Positions 51,113 to 55,471 of a stretch of 55,471 bases of DNA are shown piece after piece. Source of the stretch: Phycisphaerae bacterium. Its GTDB lineage: Bacteria > Planctomycetota > Phycisphaerae > UBA1845 > JAFGLZ01. The stretch covers positions 1 to 55,471 of the forward strand of contig JAFGLZ010000113.1 of assembly GCA_016927755.1 (NCBI GenBank), read 5' to 3'. The notes under the pieces were generated by a model. It was given only the letters and a program-made list of their open reading frames with translations. It did no database searches and was not told the DNA's origin. Position numbers and translations under genes: made by a program. Numbering within the stretch: the stretch's first letter is position 1; every line of letters begins with the position of its first letter.

Positions 51113-54025
51113 ATGGTGGGTGAGATACTGCCGTTGCGGCGCGTGATCGGTTGCATCTGTTTCCTGGTGGTGGGTGCTCACCGAAGTCATGCGGAGCCTG
51201 GCGCCGCGGAGGGGCTTAGCCAGGTCGTCAGAGAGGCCGACTCGCTCGTCTCGCGAGGGGTCAGTCCCTGTGTCGGTTTCAACGCGTTTCACGTCCAGGG
51301 GCTGCTCGTCACGAAGGACCACTTCTACTTCACGAGCGTCAACGTGCTGAGGTCCGAGGCGTGGATCTTCAAGCTCGACCGAAAGACGATGAAGCTGATC
51401 GGCAAGCGGAATCTGGCGATCGGGAAGGACATTCATCCGGGCGGCATCGACTTCGACGGTCGGAGCATCTGGGTGCCGGTGGCGGCGTACCGGAAGCACA
51501 GTCATACGCACATGGTGACGGTGGACCCCGGGACGCTGGAGGCCAAGACGCGGTTCGAGGTGGACGATCACATCGGGGCGGTCGCTTGCCGGGGGGATGG
51601 GCTTATCGGGGCCAACTGGAGCGCCGAGGAGTTCTACTTCTGGAGCTCGGACGGTCGGCTCGAGGCGAAGAGGCCGAGCCCGACGGGGGTGGGGTATCAG
51701 GACTGCAAGGCGGTCGGCGACCACATCGCGTGCCTTGGGGGAGGTTATCTCGATTGGATCGACGTGAAGGGGTGGCGATTGGCCAAGCGGTTTCCGGTGG
51801 GCAAGTCGGAGCGCGGCTCGTCGCTGAGTCGGGAGGGGCTGGGGTTGCTTGGCGATTCGGTGTTCTTCCTGCCCGATGACGGGGCGTCGGCGAAGGTCTA
51901 TGAGTACGGTTTCGCGCGCCGGGGCGGGGCAGCAGGCAGTCCGACGAAACCCGCCGCCGCGTCGCCGGGGAGTGTGTTGTTCGTCGCTCCGAACGGAGAC
52001 GATGCCAATGCGGGCACGGAGGCCGCGCCGCTTGCGTCGTTGGATCGGGCCCGGGATCTCGTTCGAGAGATGAAGAAGGCGTCCGGGCTGCCCGTCGGCG
52101 GGGTGACGGTGTGGCTTCGGGGCGGGGACTACTATCGGGACCAGTCGTTCCGGCTGACGGAGGCCGATTCGGGGACGGCCGAAGCGCCGATCGTGTATCG
52201 CGCATATGAAGGCGAGGAGGTGCGCCTGGTGGGCGGCAAGCGGATTCCGCCCGAGGCTTTTAGGAAGTTGAGCGATCAGGCGATGCTCGATCGGATCGAG
52301 GAGAAGGCTCGCGGCCAGGTCATGATCGCGGAGCTCAAACCGCTCGGCATCAAGGATTACGGCAACTTTCCGGGCTGTTTCCGCGGCGCGCCGCCGGTTG
52401 CCGAGCTGTTCTTCAATGACGAGCGGATGACGCCGGCGCAGTGGCCCAACGAGGGTTGGGCTCACGTGGCCAAGTACGTGCAGTGCGGGTCGGTTCCTCG
52501 GGACGGGGACAAGGGCAAGCAGCCGGGCGTGTTCGAGTACGAGGGGGATCGCCCGGGGCGATGGCGCCCGGCGGGGGGCGTTTGGCTTCACGGGTACTGG
52601 TGCTTCGACTGGTACGACGAGGTGATCAAGGTGGCCTCGATCGACAAGGAGAAGCGTCAGATTACGTTCGTCTCGCCGCACATCTACGGATTTCGGAATG
52701 GGAACCCGCCGCCGAGGCGCTATCGGGCGGTCAACTTGCTGGAGGAATTGGACGCGCCGGGCGAGTACTTCGTCGACGGGAAGGCTGGGGCGTTGGTCTT
52801 CTGGCCGCCGGCGGCGATCGGGGGCGCTCGGATCGTGGTCTCGACGCTTGTGGGGCCGGTGGTCCTGATGTCGGACGTTTCTTACGTGACGCTGAGGGGG
52901 CTCACGGTGGAAGCCTGCCGTGGCGGCGGCATCGCGGTGGGGGGGACGGGCCGGGGGAATCAAATCGTGGGCTGCGTCGTTCGCAACACGGGGCAGGACG
53001 GGATTCGCGTGGCGGGGGGCGAGAAGCACGTCGTTCGGTCGTGCGACATTCACGACACGGGCACGAGCGGGTTGACGCTGTCGGGTGGTGATCGGAAGAC
53101 GCTGACGCCGGCGGGTCATCGGGCGGCGAACAACCACATCTGGCGTTTCTCGAGGCGGCAGCGGACGTACGCCTCGGCGATCCACATCGGGGGCGTGGGC
53201 AATCGGCTGGAGCACAACCTGATCCACGACGCGCCGCACATCGCGATCGCGCTGGCGGGCAACGACCATGTGATCGAGTACAACGTGATTCATCACGTGT
53301 GCATGGAGACGGACGATTGCGGGGCGTTCTACATGGGTCGGAACCCGTCGAACCGGGGCAACATGATCCGCTATAACTTCTGGCACCACGTGGGCTCTCC
53401 TCGGGGGCACGGCAACAACGCGATTTACTTCGACGACGGCGACGGGGGCAACACGGTTTTCGGCAACGTCCTCTTCCGATGCGGGGAGCCGGCCAAGGGG
53501 ACGATGGGCGCTGTTTTCTGCCACGGGGGACACGGCAATCTCGTCGAGAACAACGTTTTCATCGAGTGCAAGCGGGCGATCGGGGCCTCACCGTGGAACG
53601 ACGCCCGCTGGAAGAAGATGATCGACGAGGAGCTGTGGCAGACGCGTTTGCTGAAAGAAGTCGACATTACGAAGCCTCCGTTTATCACCCGATACCCCGA
53701 GCTGAAGGGGTTCATGACGCCGTCGGGGGAGCCGCGGATGAATCGGGCGGCGCGGAACGTGGCGGTCATGTGCGGCGAGTTCATCCGGGGCAACTATGTG
53801 GCCGAGGACAATCTGGTCACGGACAAGGACCCCGGGTTCGTCGACATGGCGAGGGGGCGGTTCGGCTTCCGCGACGGTTCTGAAGCATATAAGGGGGTCC
53901 CCGGTCTACGTCCGATCCCGTTTGATCGTATAGGTCTGGTCAAGGACGACGTTCGGAGTCGTCTGCCCGAGGCGGAATGGACGTACGATCCGCCGAGGCC
54001 GTTGCCGCCGCTGCGGCCGCGGTAG
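51113..54025 (+). CDS. Exported propeller/beta-helix fusion (GH141-like)
   Basis: 970 residues from ATG 51113, preceded by GGTGGAGGAG; starts at 51080 (TTG) or 51089 (ATG) are possible. A signal peptide ('VIGCICFLVVGAHRSHAEP') is followed by a domain of about 250 residues with repeated propeller-like strands ('AWIFKLDRKTMKLIGKRNLA', 'GGIDFDGRSIWVPVAAYRKH', 'VACRGDGLIGANWSAEEFYF', 'HIACLGGGYLDWIDV'), resembling a DUF6454-type module (uncertain). Then comes a parallel beta-helix hydrolase: 'LFVAPNGDDANAGTEAAPLA', 'GVTVWLRGGDYYRDQSFRLT', 'RGLTVEACRGGGIAVGG' and many N-x-I/V coils. The helix part looks most like GH141 (alpha-L-fucosidase or xylanase). Divergent from the rhamnose-type operon and convergent with the sulfatase gene, 28 bp away. 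Confidence 0.78.
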   Translation: MVGEILPLRRVIGCICFLVVGAHRSHAEPGAAEGLSQVVREADSLVSRGVSPCVGFNAFHVQGLLVTKDHFYFTSVNVLRSEAWIFKLDRKTMKLIGKRNLAIGKDIHPGGIDFDGRSIWVPVAAYRKHSHTHMVTVDPGTLEAKTRFEVDDHIGAVACRGDGLIGANWSAEEFYFWSSDGRLEAKRPSPTGVGYQDCKAVGDHIACLGGGYLDWIDVKGWRLAKRFPVGKSERGSSLSREGLGLLGDSVFFLPDDGASAKVYEYGFARRGGAAGSPTKPAAASPGSVLFVAPNGDDANAGTEAAPLASLDRARDLVREMKKASGLPVGGVTVWLRGGDYYRDQSFRLTEADSGTAEAPIVYRAYEGEEVRLVGGKRIPPEAFRKLSDQAMLDRIEEKARGQVMIAELKPLGIKDYGNFPGCFRGAPPVAELFFNDERMTPAQWPNEGWAHVAKYVQCGSVPRDGDKGKQPGVFEYEGDRPGRWRPAGGVWLHGYWCFDWYDEVIKVASIDKEKRQITFVSPHIYGFRNGNPPPRRYRAVNLLEELDAPGEYFVDGKAGALVFWPPAAIGGARIVVSTLVGPVVLMSDVSYVTLRGLTVEACRGGGIAVGGTGRGNQIVGCVVRNTGQDGIRVAGGEKHVVRSCDIHDTGTSGLTLSGGDRKTLTPAGHRAANNHIWRFSRRQRTYASAIHIGGVGNRLEHNLIHDAPHIAIALAGNDHVIEYNVIHHVCMETDDCGAFYMGRNPSNRGNMIRYNFWHHVGSPRGHGNNAIYFDDGDGGNTVFGNVLFRCGEPAKGTMGAVFCHGGHGNLVENNVFIECKRAIGASPWNDARWKKMIDEELWQTRLLKEVDITKPPFITRYPELKGFMTPSGEPRMNRAARNVAVMCGEFIRGNYVAEDNLVTDKDPGFVDMARGRFGFRDGSEAYKGVPGLRPIPFDRIGLVKDDVRSRLPEAEWTYDPPRPLPPLRPR

Positions 54026-54053
54026 GGGAGACGTTCCGGGATGACGCGGTCGG

Positions 54054-55471
54054 TTACGAGTCTGTCGCGGGGGTGGATCTTCCCTCCTTCTTGTACTTGT
54101 CGAGCAGGCTCGTTAGTCGTTCGACGACGTCGGGGTGCTCTAGCCAGAGGTTGTGCTGCTCGGTGAGGTCGTTGGTCATGTCGTAGAGCTGGCCTTTGGG
54201 GCCGTCGGGGGCGGGTTTGATGTTGCTGGGCTTGGTCCAGCCGCCGGATCCGAGTCCGATGATGAGCTTCCATTTGCCCTGTCGGATGGCGAATCGGCCG
54301 TTGCCGGAGTGATGGACGAGGGCCTCTCGGATGGGCTTGTCTCGCTTTTGGCCGAGCAGGGCGGGGAGGATGTTGACGCTGTCCTCGGCGGCGTTGGGGG
54401 GGAGCTTGTCTCCGAGGAGGGCGGCGCATGTGGCGATGAGGTCGACGTGGCAGATGAGCTCGTCGCTGGTGGTGGCGGGTTTGATGCGCCCGGGCCAGCG
54501 GGCGAGGAAGGGGACTCGGTGGCCGCCCTCGTAGATGTCGGCCTTCATTCCTCGCAGGGGCGCGTTCGGGTTGTGGCCGTAGTCCTTGATGACGGAGCCG
54601 GGGGGGCCGCAGGCGTCGTTGCCGTTTCTGGCGGGGGAGCCGTTGTCGCTGGTGAAGATGACGAGGGTACTAGCGGCCAGGCCGGTTTCGTCGAGGGCCT
54701 TTAGGACCTGGCCGACGGTGTGGTCGACTTGGTGGACGAAGTCGCCGTAGTGGCCGGCTTTGCTTTGGCCTTTGAACTTGTCGGCCGGGACGATGGGGGT
54801 GTGTGGGGCGGTGAGGGGGAGGTAGAGGAAGAAGGGGGTGTCGGGCTTTTCGGCGCAGTTGCGGATGGTGGCGACGGCCTCGGTGGCTAGGCCGGGGAGG
54901 ATGTCGACGAGTTTCCAGCCGGTGAGCATGGGGCCGGGGTGGCCGAACATGCCCTTGGGTTTCATCTCGGTGGGGATGCCGACGGTGCGGTCGTTTCTGA
55001 TGAAGCAGTATGGGGGGAAGTTGGGCACGGCGGTACCGAAGTAGGAGTCGAAGCCGCGGGTGGTTGGGCCGTTCTTGATGGGCTTGGTGAAGTCGATGTT
55101 CTTGCCGGGGCTGTTCGTCTTGGGCGGTGAGCCGTCGGTGGTGGCCCAGTCCCATCCGAGGTGCCACTTGCCGACGCAGGCGGTTCGGTAGCCGTGCTTT
55201 TTGAGGAGCTTGGGCACGGTGAGCCGGTCGGGTTCGATGAGGGGCGGGGCCCAGGGCCAGAGGACGCCGCGCTCGAGGCGGGTCCGCCAGCAGAAGCGTC
55301 CGGTGAGGAGGGCGTATCGGGTGGGGGTGCAGACGGCGGCGGGGGTGTGTGCGTCGGTGAAGCGGACGCCCTCGGTAGCGAGTCGGTCGATGTTGGGGGT
55401 GGGGACCTTTGATTGGGGGTTCTGGCAGCGGGGGTCTCCGTAGCCCATGTCGTCGGCGAGGATGTAGACGA
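54054..55471 (-). CDS. S1-family sulfatase, Cys-type (5' end missing)
   Basis: The frame runs from the right window edge ('VYILADDMGYGD', whose Asp residues are calcium ligands) to the TGA at 54054; 5' end and signal peptide lie outside. The formylglycine site reads 'CTPTRYALLTGR', the C-x-P-x-R form modified by the FGE or anSME system. Other sulfatase landmarks: 'ACVGKWHLG' (Lys/His), 'FFLYLPLTAPHTPIVP' (His), 'VIFTSDNGS' (Asp-Asn), 'APLRGMKADIYEGGHRVPFL' and 'LYDMTNDLTEQHNL'. Family members remove sulfate esters from glycans; the exact S1 subfamily cannot be named. The maturase gene is not in this window. Convergent with the GH141-like gene and probably part of the same degradation locus. 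Confidence 0.9.
   Translation of the reverse strand, partial: VYILADDMGYGDPRCQNPQSKVPTPNIDRLATEGVRFTDAHTPAAVCTPTRYALLTGRFCWRTRLERGVLWPWAPPLIEPDRLTVPKLLKKHGYRTACVGKWHLGWDWATTDGSPPKTNSPGKNIDFTKPIKNGPTTRGFDSYFGTAVPNFPPYCFIRNDRTVGIPTEMKPKGMFGHPGPMLTGWKLVDILPGLATEAVATIRNCAEKPDTPFFLYLPLTAPHTPIVPADKFKGQSKAGHYGDFVHQVDHTVGQVLKALDETGLAASTLVIFTSDNGSPARNGNDACGPPGSVIKDYGHNPNAPLRGMKADIYEGGHRVPFLARWPGRIKPATTSDELICHVDLIATCAALLGDKLPPNAAEDSVNILPALLGQKRDKPIREALVHHSGNGRFAIRQGKWKLIIGLGSGGWTKPSNIKPAPDGPKGQLYDMTNDLTEQHNLWLEHPDVVERLTSLLDKYKKEGRSTPATDS

Noticed and set aside
50951..53533. Extension of the SSS symporter frame far to the right
   Set aside because: The extension is antisense to the GH141-like gene and is rich in arginine, histidine and proline; the transporter begins at 50926 or 50950.

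Overview
The window is a GC-rich bacterial chromosome fragment without rRNA, tRNA, CRISPR array or transposase. The gene content points to Planctomycetota, with Verrucomicrobiota/Lentisphaerota as the alternative: many exported glycoside hydrolases, a Cys-type sulfatase, two sodium:solute symporters but no SusC/SusD, a PEP-CTERM protein, Tat-exported proteins, an ECF sigma factor with its anti-sigma factor, and small intergenic palindromes. This assignment is inference from gene content.

Left part (1-5.1 kb, minus strand): a GH116-type glycosidase with an N-terminal LamG-like domain (3' end outside the window) follows an exported CocE/S15-type hydrolase. A small zinc-ribbon protein gene lies beyond a 560-base spacer carrying two palindromes and a promoter-like sequence.

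Central regulatory block (6.0-19.0 kb, minus strand): a very tight six-gene operon of an ECF sigma factor, a membrane anti-sigma factor, an unknown exported protein, a CsgG-like exported protein, and two giant paralogues of about 1,500 residues. Each giant carries CsgG-like domains, a propeller-like region with 'GPAQGLP' motifs and C-terminal TPR-like helices. Junctions are stop/start overlaps or 2-bp gaps, and an ECF-type promoter (GGGAAAC-N15-CGTCT) lies just upstream of the sigma gene. This is the best candidate in the window for an undescribed system.

Middle (19.3-33.7 kb, mixed strands): a FadR-type GntR regulator with a strong promoter abutting a perfect 14-bp palindrome; a PEP-CTERM protein with two C-type lectin domains, then a strong hairpin and a decayed PEP-CTERM fragment; a phased 10-bp repeat; a PurF homologue lacking the N-terminal catalytic cysteine; a Tat-exported L-fucose-isomerase-like protein; a secreted protein with a cysteine-type C-terminal anchor; a sialidase-like propeller; a beta-helix protein; a TrmO-like gene with signal peptide, interrupted by one in-frame amber codon; a small Tat protein; and an Amidase_3 cell-wall amidase.

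Right part (33.8-55.5 kb): carbohydrate-use loci. A plus-strand operon encodes a GH36-type alpha-galactosidase, a TIM-barrel glycosidase-like protein, a symporter and a GH29 alpha-L-fucosidase. A minus-strand operon encodes a symporter, an AraA-like isomerase and a GH78 alpha-L-rhamnosidase. A GT-C glycosyltransferase and a lipoprotein gene lie between them. A propeller/beta-helix (GH141-like) fusion and a partial sulfatase converge at the right end. Together these suggest extracytoplasmic removal of fucose, rhamnose, galactose and sulfate from a complex polysaccharide, uptake by symporters and entry into catabolism through isomerases.

Across the window the plus strand changes from C-rich (left) to G-rich (right) around 30-34 kb, whichever strand the genes are on. 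This is the sign change expected at a replication origin, though no dnaA gene or DnaA-box cluster was seen.
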